9,426 bases of DNA from assembly GCA_011391455.1 (NCBI GenBank), contig JAABQN010000068.1, forward strand, positions 1-9,426, given 5' to 3'. The DNA comes from Nitrospiraceae bacterium. Its GTDB lineage: Bacteria; Nitrospirota; Nitrospiria; Nitrospirales; Nitrospiraceae. The notes under the pieces are model-generated. The model worked only from the letters and a program-made list of their open reading frames with translations, did no database searches and was not told the origin of the DNA. This document shows, one piece after another, positions 1 through 7,469 of this stretch (the first letter of the stretch is position 1; every line of letters begins with the position of its first letter). The position numbers were made by a program, and so were the translations under genes.

Positions 1-6
1 CACCCT

Positions 7-53
7 AAACCGGACAGATCACGTGCTACAAAAACCGGACAGATGATGTGCTA
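7..53. repeat. Two direct copies of a 22-bp repeat, possible IS end
   Basis: Copies lie at 7-28 and 32-53, 25 bp apart, and share the core AAACCGGACAGAT followed by GTGCTA. They differ at only two positions (20/45 and 22/47). Closely spaced copies of a motif of this kind are typical of the ends of IS21-like and related DDE insertion sequences, so this may be the outer end of an element lying left of the window or a remnant of one. No transposase lies inside the window, so the mobile-element reading is inference; the repeat itself is directly visible. Confidence 0.6.
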
Positions 54-75
54 TCTACAATGCCCGATAGACTGC

Positions 76-105
76 TTGACAGTTTCGTTCATGCATCAGT
101 AAAAT
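76..105 (+). promoter_or_regulatory. Sigma70-type promoter of tRNA-Gly
   Basis: A perfect -35 box TTGACA (76-81) is followed after 18 bp by TAAAAT (100-105), which matches the -10 consensus at five of six positions. The predicted start is near 112, about 20 bp before the mature tRNA. This is one of the best promoter matches in the window and fits a highly expressed stable RNA. It begins 22 bp after the end of the 22-bp repeats. Confidence 0.7.
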
Positions 106-132
106 CCTACCCCTCTGACTGACTGTGATCGA

Positions 133-207
133 GCGGGAATAGCTCAGTGGTAGAGCATCGCCTTGCCAAGGCGAGGGTCGCGGGTTCAAATCCCGTTTCC
201 CGCTCCA
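133..207 (+). tRNA. tRNA-Gly (anticodon GCC)
   Basis: The full cloverleaf can be drawn. The acceptor stem is GCGGGAA (133-139) with TTCCCGC (197-203). The D stem is GCTC/GAGC. The anticodon stem TCGCC/GGCGA encloses the loop TTGCCAA with anticodon GCC at 165-167. The T arm GCGGG/CCCGT closes on TTCAAAT, with one G-T pair at the base of its stem. The discriminator is T204, and CCA (205-207) is encoded in the DNA. It reads GGC and GGT/GGU glycine codons. It stands alone, convergent with the transglutaminase gene, with no obvious terminator downstream. Confidence 0.97.
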
Positions 208-264
208 GTGTCAGTCTTCTCCTCAAGCTGCCGTCCTCTCCCGTTTCTCGGTTCTTGGGAACGA

Positions 265-2457
265 TTAGCGGACCACATGTGCGAGGGACTGTAACTGCCC
301 CACTTGTTCGGCTGCACGAGAAAGCTCGACCGGGCTGAGTGGGATTCGACTAAATCGCCCTTGATGGTAGAGGGCGGTTATGTTGGCTACTATGGGACCG
401 GCTGCTTTCCATTCCTGCTCAACCAGTCTGGCAAATTCACTGGCTGTGGCAGCTGGAGGTTTGCTCACGCCATGCCTCTCCATTGTGCGAAGCATGCGGG
501 TGTAGAGCTGGACGATCACAAGCTGCGGATGCGATGTCGGAAGATGCGTGGCGGCCCACAGCGCGATCCTATCCCGAATAATAAGAAGGAACGAGGCCAA
601 GCCGACCACGATCACTCCCGTGACGAGTTCCAGCATTCCTAGATGGAATGTCCGGACCATGTGCAATAGACGGCTGAGAGTCTGACCTATCGGACCGCTC
701 AGCAGCGAAACCCAGCGACTCACTCTTTCTCGTAACGCATCAGTGCCTTCTCGAACCCCTTGAACGACTGCCAGTTGATCCTTCACGCTATAACGGACAA
801 ATAGGCGATCCCACTGCAACCGGACGGATTCTCCGAATCGGGCGAGCGGCGCCCAGCGGGAAGTGGAAACTGCTGTGCTGACAGTGGGGGTGGGATCCAT
901 GGTGATCCAGCCTGAGTGAGGGAAATAGACCTCGACCCAGGCATGGGCATCCCGCTGGCGGACGGTAAAGTAGCCCCCGTATTCATTCCATTCCGTCGCC
1001 AGAAACCCTGTTACGAGCCGGGCAGGTATGCCGACGGTTCGCAGCATGACAACCATAGCGGTCGCGTAATGTTCACAGTACCCTGTCTTTCGGGTAAAGA
1101 GAAATTCCTCGAGCGGATGACTGAGTGTAGCCGTGTCGGCTTCAAGGCTGTAACTATAATTGCTCAAGAGATGTTGTTGAATCGCCAAGGTTCGTTCGAA
1201 GGGGGTCGTGGCCTCGTGGCTGACGCGACGCGCCAAGTCTGCGACATGCTGTGATGCCGAAGGAACCTGAAGATAGTGGGCAAGGATTCCATCGGGATAG
1301 TCCAGTGCCGAGGCGATCCGTTCGTCTGCAGCAAGTTGTGGCGCTTGAGAGATGACGGAGTATCGGATGCGGGAGGCAGGGAAAACCGGCAAGCGGAGCC
1401 CGCCCATGGCATCAGCCTGTATCTCAAGAAACTCACCGCTCACGAGTTCCGCGAATGGGGCAGCAAACAGAACGTCGGTATCGAGCGTTTCCAGCATAAT
1501 GTCTTGGCGAATCGATCCTGACAGGCTGTTCGAGGAACGACTGCCGGCCGGGCGAACGAGAAATGTTCCCTCGGCCACGAGACTCAACGAACGCCGGCGC
1601 GTACCGCTGTGGGTCCATGATTGTCCATTGTACTGATCGTAGGCGAGGCCTCTCAGATAAAGTCGGTCTTTATCTACAGCTGCTTGGTCCGGCAATTCAA
1701 CCCGCATGACGATCTGAGGATCTTGTTTAACTGACCCAATCGTCCCAAGGTCAACCCGATCGGAAAACCCCGTCGCCCGCAATGCCTCGCCACTCGATTT
1801 CTGCAGCACGCCCGCACCCATTCGAGGGATGAGAAAAAAAATGGCAAGCGTCAGGGCAACTGCCAGCACGGCAGTTCCATTCGTCAACCAAAAGAAGTGG
1901 CGGGTGATACGGATCGGTAATGTCGCGTGACAGGCTGCCGTGTTTACGGATGGGAAAACGGCAGAGATTTCCCCTGTTTCTTGGGTCATGTGATACAGCA
2001 AGAGCGTCCAGACCGCCGCGATCAGATACAACAGAAAAATCGGGACATACCAGGCATCGCTCGTCAGTGCTGCGGAAGCCAGGATTGCCATGAGACTAAT
2101 TGCATAGAGATGCCGATAGTCACGCCGCTGTTGGAGGGTAAGTAACTTGACCGCGAGCAGCACAACCAAAAAGTGGATGCCCGCCGGGAGAAGGTCTCGT
2201 GATACCACTATGAGATCGATCAGCAATAGGGCAAAGGCCCCGATCAGGAGGATATTCCACATGGTCGCCGAAACGGTGACCCGCGCGATTGCCCGTCGAA
2301 TGAAAAGGATCCCTCCTGCGTGGAGCGCCGAGAACATGAGAATGATCACCATGGGGAGGGCGAGCCAGAACGGGACACTCTGCGCAAGCACAAGCCCGCT
2401 AAACGCCATGGTGGCAAGGAGAACGGAACTGAGGGCAAAGGCCTGATCAAAAGGCAT
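265..2457 (-). CDS. TgpA-type transmembrane transglutaminase-like protein
   Basis: A 730-residue membrane protein of the DUF3488/transglutaminase-core family represented by Pseudomonas TgpA. The N-terminal part has about six or seven membrane segments (roughly residues 8-52, 66-107, 115-155 and 192-210). It is followed by the family signature GFSDRVDLGTIG at 230-241. The transglutaminase core lies at about 400-525. Its likely catalytic triad is Cys461 (in TGYCEHYATA), His505 (in DAHAWVEVYF) and Asp521 (in MDPTP). One more membrane segment (about 608-627) precedes a cytoplasmic DUF4129-like tail (about 640-705). In this family the core faces the periplasm; the natural substrate is unknown and peptidase or transamidase activity is possible. 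The ATG overlaps the end of the DUF58 gene by 11 bp, which suggests translational coupling; a GAAGAG lies upstream inside that gene. All key residues are present and the length is normal, so it looks functional. Confidence 0.93.
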   Translation of the reverse strand: MPFDQAFALSSVLLATMAFSGLVLAQSVPFWLALPMVIILMFSALHAGGILFIRRAIARVTVSATMWNILLIGAFALLLIDLIVVSRDLLPAGIHFLVVLLAVKLLTLQQRRDYRHLYAISLMAILASAALTSDAWYVPIFLLYLIAAVWTLLLYHMTQETGEISAVFPSVNTAACHATLPIRITRHFFWLTNGTAVLAVALTLAIFFLIPRMGAGVLQKSSGEALRATGFSDRVDLGTIGSVKQDPQIVMRVELPDQAAVDKDRLYLRGLAYDQYNGQSWTHSGTRRRSLSLVAEGTFLVRPAGSRSSNSLSGSIRQDIMLETLDTDVLFAAPFAELVSGEFLEIQADAMGGLRLPVFPASRIRYSVISQAPQLAADERIASALDYPDGILAHYLQVPSASQHVADLARRVSHEATTPFERTLAIQQHLLSNYSYSLEADTATLSHPLEEFLFTRKTGYCEHYATAMVVMLRTVGIPARLVTGFLATEWNEYGGYFTVRQRDAHAWVEVYFPHSGWITMDPTPTVSTAVSTSRWAPLARFGESVRLQWDRLFVRYSVKDQLAVVQGVREGTDALRERVSRWVSLLSGPIGQTLSRLLHMVRTFHLGMLELVTGVIVVGLASFLLIIRDRIALWAATHLPTSHPQLVIVQLYTRMLRTMERHGVSKPPAATASEFARLVEQEWKAAGPIVANITALYHQGRFSRIPLSPVELSRAAEQVGQLQSLAHVVR

Positions 2458-3595
2458 GTGTCAACTCTTCGAGTTGCGCGGCGTAGAGCACCCGATCGGC
2501 TCGCACCGCCGTGATTGGCAAAGCCTGGTTCGACCAGGGAACGACCGCCACGGTGTACCCCCGCTCGCCTTCGTTGTTGATCGGGGGATGCTCTATGTCA
2601 CCGCCGACTCCATCGGCTTCAGGCCACTGCCTTTCGCACAACGCCAGCAGGCGCAGCATCGCCAAGAGATGAGCGGGCCCCGACCCGAATCCGGAGTCTT
2701 CCGTCCCTACGATGAGTTGCACAGGGTACGCACGCTCAGTCAATTGCCAGAGCAGTGACGCCACAAATGTCACGCTTCGCTCGAAAAGAGGGCCCCCTTC
2801 TTCAGGAGCTACAACTGAGAGGACGACTGTAATGCGTCGCTGATCCTCCGCTTCGGTCTCCCGTACGATCAGCTGAGAAGTACGGGCAGTGGTCATCCAA
2901 TGGATGGCTCGCGAGTCGTCGCCCGTGTGATACAAGCGGAGGTTGTACAATTGGGTTCCATCTCCCCGTCGAGAGAGAGACTCTCCTTGCCCCTCGCTGA
3001 ACAATTCATCTACGAACCGTAACGTAAGCGGCTTAATGGGAGGACTGACGAGTAGGTGCGCCTCTGTAGAATAGCGCCCTATCTTGCGGAACAGTCCAAA
3101 GGGAAATAGCGTCTGCGCTCCGATGCCTTCGAACCGGATCCACCCCCGTTTTGTCGCAAGCAGTGGATAGGAGAGAAGCACCGAACTCTGCGGGGGCAGG
3201 AGATGAATGGCGAGACCCCGGTCGACATCTTTCCCTTCGACGACATCCAGCAACCGAAGAGAAAAGCTGGGCAGGTGCCTGTTCCGGTTGGTGACTGAAA
3301 GTGAGAGGAGGGTCGGTTCGTTTGCCATGATGAGATCGGGCACATGACGGTGAAACTCCAATCGCCGAAGACAGTGCTCCGAAAGCAATCCGGAAATCAC
3401 GATGAAGCTGAGCATCATTGCGAGGAGTAAGTAAAACAGGTTGTTGCCGGTGTTGATGGCGGCAAGCCCGATCCCCAATGTGAAGAGCAGAAACTTGGTT
3501 CCTTCAGGCGTGAAATGTATCGACCGCCGCCGGAACATGCCGCGGATGAAGGAAACGGCTGGTGTGGCACGGAGGTTGAGAAGTAGGTGCTTCAC
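2447..3595 (-). CDS. DUF58 domain membrane-anchored protein
   Basis: A 382-residue protein. Two adjacent hydrophobic segments (about 33-50 and 53-71, including the family-typical AAINTGNNLFYLLLAM) anchor it. A beta-rich middle region follows, then the DUF58 signature at about 216-250, with GDDSRAIHW (225-233), TTAR and IVRETEAE. DUF58 proteins are almost always encoded beside MoxR ATPases and are thought to be their membrane partners; the C-terminal part is related to von Willebrand A folds. The start is GTG at 3595: an in-frame TAA lies only 9 bp upstream, so no longer form is possible. Met20 is a shorter alternative. The gene starts 44 bp after the MoxR stop and its end overlaps the transglutaminase start, so all three are very likely co-transcribed. 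Confidence 0.92.
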   Translation of the reverse strand: MKHLLLNLRATPAVSFIRGMFRRRSIHFTPEGTKFLLFTLGIGLAAINTGNNLFYLLLAMMLSFIVISGLLSEHCLRRLEFHRHVPDLIMANEPTLLSLSVTNRNRHLPSFSLRLLDVVEGKDVDRGLAIHLLPPQSSVLLSYPLLATKRGWIRFEGIGAQTLFPFGLFRKIGRYSTEAHLLVSPPIKPLTLRFVDELFSEGQGESLSRRGDGTQLYNLRLYHTGDDSRAIHWMTTARTSQLIVRETEAEDQRRITVVLSVVAPEEGGPLFERSVTFVASLLWQLTERAYPVQLIVGTEDSGFGSGPAHLLAMLRLLALCERQWPEADGVGGDIEHPPINNEGERGYTVAVVPWSNQALPITAVRADRVLYAAQLEELTHAF

Positions 3596-3639
3596 GCGCG
3601 TAGTTTACCCAGTTGGCCAGGGCATCCATCAGTGCTTGA

Positions 3640-4581
3640 CTAGACAGGGACAGGAACGGTTTCGACGATATCGAGCACCATACGCTCTGCCTGTTCAAAG
3701 CTCTGTGTCCGCATGCCATGGGTCCGGTTCAGCATGACGCGGTGGGACAGCACGATCGGCGCCAGTTCTTTGATGTCGTCGGGAAGGCAATAGTCGCGTC
3801 CTCGGACAACCGCCAATGCCTTGGCCGCTTTGCTCAGCCCCAGCGCTCCACGCGTGCTGACCCCCAGGGACAAGAGCTCGCTCTGACGGGTGGCTTGAAC
3901 GATCGCGAGCAGATAGTCCGTCAGACTCTCTTCCATATGGACCTGATCCACGCGCGCCTGCAATGCCAATACTTCCTGGGCAGACAGCACCGCTTCCAAC
4001 GCTTCAGCGGGATGCAACGAATACGGACGGTCGAGCACCTTTCTCTCTTCCTCTGGCGTGGGATATCCAATACAGAGGCGCATCAGAAACCGGTCGAGTT
4101 GGGATTCCGGAAGGGGAAACGTCCCATGATATTCAGCCGGGTTCTGCGTGGCAATGACCATAAAAGGCTGTTCAAGCGGGTGAGTCTGATTGTCGACGGA
4201 GATCTGCGCTTCGCTCATTGCCTCCAAGAGACTGCTCTGAGTCTTCGGTGTGGTGCGATTGATCTCGTCGGCTAACACGACGTTGGCGAAAATCGGACCA
4301 GGGATGAACTCAAATCCTTGTTTTTGCCGGTTAAACATGGAGACGCCGACGATGTCGGAAGGCAACAGGTCGCTGGTGAATTGAATACGCTTGAACGAGC
4401 AATCCAGCGATCGGGCCAAGCTGTGCGCCAATGTGGTTTTGCCAACACCGGGCACATCTTCAAGCAGAAGATGACCACGGGCCAGAAGGCAGACCACCGC
4501 CATCTCGATCACGTGGGTTTTTCCCTTGATGACCAGCGCAATATTGTCCTGGATCGACCGGATGGTGTGAGATGAATTCAT
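3640..4581 (-). CDS. MoxR-family AAA+ ATPase
   Basis: A 313-residue AAA+ ATPase, the usual MoxR length. The Walker A motif is at 42-49 (DVPGVGKT), Walker B at 101-108 with the DE pair at 105-106, and sensor 1 at 144-148 (ATQNP, in the MoxR-typical context IATQNPAEYHGTFPLPESQLDRF). An arginine in the LDRF segment (Arg164) and the GVSTRG motif (240-245) complete the active site. MoxR ATPases are thought to act as chaperone-like remodellers that mature or assemble client complexes, usually with DUF58 or VWA-domain partners encoded next door, as here. The ATG at 4581 is the first start after an in-frame stop; no strong ribosome binding site is visible. It is the first gene of the operon and has a candidate promoter 50-80 bp upstream. 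Confidence 0.95.
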   Translation of the reverse strand: MNSSHTIRSIQDNIALVIKGKTHVIEMAVVCLLARGHLLLEDVPGVGKTTLAHSLARSLDCSFKRIQFTSDLLPSDIVGVSMFNRQKQGFEFIPGPIFANVVLADEINRTTPKTQSSLLEAMSEAQISVDNQTHPLEQPFMVIATQNPAEYHGTFPLPESQLDRFLMRLCIGYPTPEEERKVLDRPYSLHPAEALEAVLSAQEVLALQARVDQVHMEESLTDYLLAIVQATRQSELLSLGVSTRGALGLSKAAKALAVVRGRDYCLPDDIKELAPIVLSHRVMLNRTHGMRTQSFEQAERMVLDIVETVPVPV

Positions 4582-4636
4582 GTTGGGATTAGTGGCCCTG
4601 GTGGTTCAGGCATGGATGGTGATCTAACACGCTCGA

Positions 4637-4665
4637 AGTCTAACAAAGGGTCTCTAGATGGTCAA
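4637..4665 (-). promoter_or_regulatory. Candidate promoter of the MoxR-DUF58-TgpA operon
   Basis: Read on the minus strand, TTGACC (4660-4665) and TAGACT (4637-4642) are 17 bp apart. The -35 matches consensus at five of six positions and the -10 at four. The predicted start is near 4630, giving a leader of about 50 nt to the MoxR ATG. Position and spacing are right, but this is a motif match only. Confidence 0.45.
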
Positions 4666-4820
4666 TTTTCACACGAGTTTTTGCATCGACCAGTCGAGAG
4701 ATGGCGATTCGCAGGGCTTTGCGCCGGCTTGGCTGCTTCCGTTCAGTTTTATCAGGCTATGGGAAGACGATATTCTGCACACGAGAACTTCGATGTCTGC
4801 TCGCGTGGGGCAAGCTGGCC

Positions 4821-4914
4821 TGTCTGGTCTATCTGGCTTTTTTGTTTGTCTGGTTGATTTGGTTCATCTGGTTAGTTTCGTTCAACCAAAAAACCAGACA
4901 AACCAGATAGACCA
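4821..4914. repeat. Long imperfect inverted repeat of CTGG-rich units
   Basis: Outer arms TGGTCTATCTGG (4825-4836) and its exact complement (4903-4914) pair over 12 bp. Inner arms TTTGTCTGGTT (4845-4855) and complement (4892-4902) pair over 11 bp. The left side has an 8-nt bulge (4837-4844) and the right side none. The left half is itself a degenerate tandem array of units such as CTGGTCTAT, CTGGTTGAT and TTGGTTCAT. It lies in the 372-bp gene-free stretch between the MoxR start and the stop of the 450-residue gene. The rest of that stretch (4666-4820) shows nothing I can name. Open frames here are low-complexity translations of the repeat, not genes. Confidence 0.75.
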
Positions 4915-4953
4915 AATGAACAAGGCTGGCTGGCGGGCTTTTTCAGCATCCTG

Positions 4954-6306
4954 CTATTCCGGCACGAGGATCAGCATCCAGGGAGGGCTTTCTTCGACCA
5001 TGTCAGAAAACCGTCTCGCGGTACTACTGGCGGGGATTCCTGGAAAGATGGCTCCTCGGCGAATCTGAATGGAGCGGAAACGATAGGAGGGGGCCTGCCC
5101 AGGGAGCAGGGGGAGGACTCGTGGGATTTCTCTGCGTAACGGGCCGTAGTCCGACAAATTAAGAGTCTCGCCGATCGCAAGGCGCGAGAGCCGCTCGAAA
5201 ATCTCGCCGAATACCACCGGAAGATTGTCCGATGTAAATGGCTGATTATTCGGTCGATAGCGGACGTCGTCGAGAAGCTGTGCCAGGGTTTCCCAGAAGA
5301 CCTGGGTGTCGACGGCTCCGAGAACACAAAGGAGACCTCGGCGCGCCAGGAGGTCAAGCAGCGCGAGGGGGCCTCGAATTTCGAACTTCCATGGTGGAAA
5401 GAGGAGCACACGGTCTCCATGCTGGACTTCTAAGGCCGGTTCCCCTGAAAAGTGGGTATGCCGGAACGTGCCTTTAGTTTGATGGAGCTCTTGAGTGATG
5501 ATCTGATCGGACAATCTGGTCGGTTCATAGGCAAACGTGGGTGTCGCGGGAGCCCAGCAGGTCGCGATCGTGTAACGGGGCGCGAGTTTCCCTGCCTGAT
5601 CGAGACTGCCCAGATCGTACATGTCCTGATTCCCGTAGAATTGAAACGAGAGCCCGGTCCGAGACCGTAAACCATTGAGTCGTTCCCGCTCCGGATGGAG
5701 CGGGCCACCCAGATTTGAGCCTGGCTGAAGCCGATCAAGCGTATGAAGAATTAACTCGCGCTGCCGTTGCTGAAGGGGAACCACATATTGCTCGACCAGC
5801 TCCGTGGCAAACGATAGGTCGCCAGCTCCCAGATCGAGCAAGGAAGCCACGTTCGCTTCGAGGAGCAGGTCAAAGGGATTGAAGAAAGAATGGGCGAATG
5901 TCTCAACCCCTTCGCTCTGCAGGGAAGCCACTGGCCACTGCAGCGCAGGGCCCTCGATGACGCCGAACCATACACAGAGAGCCCGCACGGCTTTTGTCGG
6001 GGGAAGCCCTGTCAGTTCTTTGAGTCTGGGGCCGGGAAGATTTTGAATGCTGGCGGCTTCTGAGTTTCCCAAGGCCAGAGTAATCGCATCACGGATGATG
6101 ACAGGAAGATCGACGCGATGGGCTTCTTCGATCAACCGTTTCAATGTCGTTGTAAGCTGCTTTGCCTCAACGAGTTTGCGTGAGGCCTCCCACTCCTTCT
6201 CGCGTTCCTGCAAGAGTTGGGTGACCTGTGAGCGGAAGTCTGCAAGAACCTGTGCGGTAGAATTCATGTGTCGGTTGGTACGGGGCGCGTCGATCTTCGA
6301 TGACAT
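4954..6306 (-). CDS. Uncharacterised protein with methyltransferase-like glycine motif
   Basis: A 450-residue soluble protein I cannot place in a named family. The first 65 or so residues are charged and helical, possibly coiled coil. The stretch ASLLDLGAGDLSFA (about 153-166) has the hydrophobic strand plus D-x-G-x-G loop typical of SAM-binding class I methyltransferases. The later segment LLFPPWKFEIRG (301-311) could be a substrate-side loop, but this is weak. No signal peptide or membrane segment is seen. The annotated ATG at 6306 would give only about an 11-nt leader from the best promoter, so Met14 (codon at 6265-6267) is a reasonable alternative; neither has a good Shine-Dalgarno site. 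It is transcribed alone, divergent from the ChaN-type gene. A long open frame with no internal break supports a real gene; the function is inference only. Confidence 0.75.
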   Translation of the reverse strand: MSSKIDAPRTNRHMNSTAQVLADFRSQVTQLLQEREKEWEASRKLVEAKQLTTTLKRLIEEAHRVDLPVIIRDAITLALGNSEAASIQNLPGPRLKELTGLPPTKAVRALCVWFGVIEGPALQWPVASLQSEGVETFAHSFFNPFDLLLEANVASLLDLGAGDLSFATELVEQYVVPLQQRQRELILHTLDRLQPGSNLGGPLHPERERLNGLRSRTGLSFQFYGNQDMYDLGSLDQAGKLAPRYTIATCWAPATPTFAYEPTRLSDQIITQELHQTKGTFRHTHFSGEPALEVQHGDRVLLFPPWKFEIRGPLALLDLLARRGLLCVLGAVDTQVFWETLAQLLDDVRYRPNNQPFTSDNLPVVFGEIFERLSRLAIGETLNLSDYGPLRREIPRVLPLLPGQAPSYRFRSIQIRRGAIFPGIPASSTARRFSDMVEESPPWMLILVPE

Positions 6307-6323
6307 TAATTGTGACTCTAGGA

Positions 6324-6352
6324 AGCATAACGACCTAGTCCACGGGCGTCAA
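6324..6352 (-). promoter_or_regulatory. Candidate promoter of the 450-residue gene
   Basis: On the minus strand TTGACG (6347-6352) and TATGCT (6324-6329) are separated by 17 bp, matching consensus at five and four positions. Transcription would begin near 6317. It sits in the 92-bp divergent region shared with the ChaN-type gene. I see no equally good promoter in the opposite direction. Confidence 0.45.
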
Positions 6353-6398
6353 GGTTTCCGTCTTGCCCATCCCGAGATGCCTGTGTTAGGTAGAGACT

Positions 6399-7421
6399 AT
6401 GGACAAGACACCGGCGCCGCTCGCTATGCGAGCGATCTTTGTAACATTCAAGGTACTGCTGGCTATCGGGGTATTGTGGTTTACCGCGGCCTGCACGAGT
6501 GGAGGGAGCGCCAAATCTTCTGCTGCCTCGCAGAACGGGCAACATGCGCCCTTCAAGGAATGGCAGATTATCGATACGGCGACGGGGCAGCCGGTTTCTC
6601 CCGAACAATGGGCCGCGTTGCTGCTCCAACAGGACATCATTTATCTGGGCGAAGAACATCATAATCGGTTTCACATCGATGCGGCGATAACGGTGCTGCG
6701 GGGGTTACAAGCAGCGGGACGTACGCCGGCCTTAGCCATGGAAATGTTCGGCTGGGACGGCCAAACAGCATTGGATCAGTATGTCTCAGGGCCGGAAATG
6801 AACCGCCAGGAATTCCTGGAGGCCGTCAGATGGCGACAGAACTGGGGCGGCGCGTTCGAGGATTATGAGCCGCTGGTAGAGCTGGCAAAAGAATACCATT
6901 GGACGGTGGATGCCATGAATCCTCCGAAGCCGTTGGTACGGATAGTCGCCAAGAACGGCCTGGCTCAAGCGGAATCTGATCCCATGATGGCGCAATGGGA
7001 CATGAAGGGTGAAACCATTGTCGATGATCCGGTCTATCGAATGCGTATCCTTCAACAGCTCCAGGCCTGCCATGGTAAAGGAGACGACACCCTCTATCGG
7101 ACGATGCTCGAAGCCTCCATGGTTCGCGACGAAGGGATGGCCAAGACGCTGGTCCAGCGCCTCAACCGGATTCGCTTGGGGGCCGATCCCATGGCTGGGC
7201 CGCTGGTAAGCTATACAGGGGCCGGGCACATTCAGTACAACCTTCCGGTTCCGAAACGAGTGATCCGCCGTCTGGCCGATCAAGTCCGCCAGGTCAGCGT
7301 CTATATGACGTCTTTCGAGGTGGAGCGTACCGAGGAATTACGCGATATGGTCCAGGAAAAGGTTGCGGACTATCTGTGGCTAACACCGGTTAGCGCAAAG
7401 GGGCCGCCTCGAAAATGTTGA
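6399..7421 (+). CDS. ChaN-family haem-binding lipoprotein
   Basis: A 340-residue exported protein of the ChaN family (Cofac_haem_bdg, Tiki/EreA-like fold). These are surface or periplasmic lipoproteins linked to haem iron uptake. Family motifs are clear: DIIYLGEEHHN (79-89), ALAMEMFGWD (111-120), the WGGAFEDYEPLVELA segment (149-163) and YTGAGHIQYN (272-281). The N terminus has a basic start, a hydrophobic core (about 13-29) and Cys32 after FTAA, which suits a lipobox although threonine instead of leucine at -3 is atypical. The ATG at 6399 has AGGTAGAG just upstream. Met10 would give a more compact signal peptide but has no ribosome binding site. The CDGSH gene follows after 48 bp, probably co-transcribed. 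Haem binding is family knowledge; no ligand residue can be assigned from the sequence. Confidence 0.88.
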   Translation: MDKTPAPLAMRAIFVTFKVLLAIGVLWFTAACTSGGSAKSSAASQNGQHAPFKEWQIIDTATGQPVSPEQWAALLLQQDIIYLGEEHHNRFHIDAAITVLRGLQAAGRTPALAMEMFGWDGQTALDQYVSGPEMNRQEFLEAVRWRQNWGGAFEDYEPLVELAKEYHWTVDAMNPPKPLVRIVAKNGLAQAESDPMMAQWDMKGETIVDDPVYRMRILQQLQACHGKGDDTLYRTMLEASMVRDEGMAKTLVQRLNRIRLGADPMAGPLVSYTGAGHIQYNLPVPKRVIRRLADQVRQVSVYMTSFEVERTEELRDMVQEKVADYLWLTPVSAKGPPRKC

Positions 7422-7456
7422 GACAGCTGCACCCCATTACACCTAACAAATGCACG

Positions 7457-7465
7457 AAGAAGGAA
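7457..7465 (+). promoter_or_regulatory. Strong ribosome binding site of the CDGSH gene
   Basis: AAGAAGGAA ends 4 bp before the ATG at 7470 and contains the Shine-Dalgarno core AAGGA. It fixes the start of this short gene. Confidence 0.7.
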
Positions 7466-7469
7466 TCCC

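Noticed and set aside
237..253. Partial similarity to the 3' end of the tRNA (CTCCCGTTTCTCGG), considered as an attachment site
   Set aside because: Too short and mismatched, with no integrase gene or island between the two copies.
3718..4275. 185-codon plus-strand open frame antisense to the MoxR gene
   Set aside because: It lies wholly opposite a well-supported AAA+ gene, has no domain signature or ribosome binding site, and is a by-product of the coding strand's codon pattern.
4924..4945. GC-rich stretch followed by CTTTTTC considered as a rho-independent terminator
   Set aside because: The G/C-rich part has no complementary arm next to the T-run, and it points opposite to the neighbouring genes.
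4658..5068. Plus-strand open frames through the CTGG repeat region
   Set aside because: The hydrophobic and Gln/Asn-rich translations come from the repeat itself and its complement; the frames run into the opposite gene without a ribosome binding site.
6047..6664. 205-codon plus-strand open frame crossing the divergent region
   Set aside because: It overlaps the starts of two supported genes in other frames and its translation shows no protein-like features.
6786..7283. 165-codon minus-strand open frame opposite the ChaN-type gene
   Set aside because: Antisense shadow of a gene with clear family motifs.
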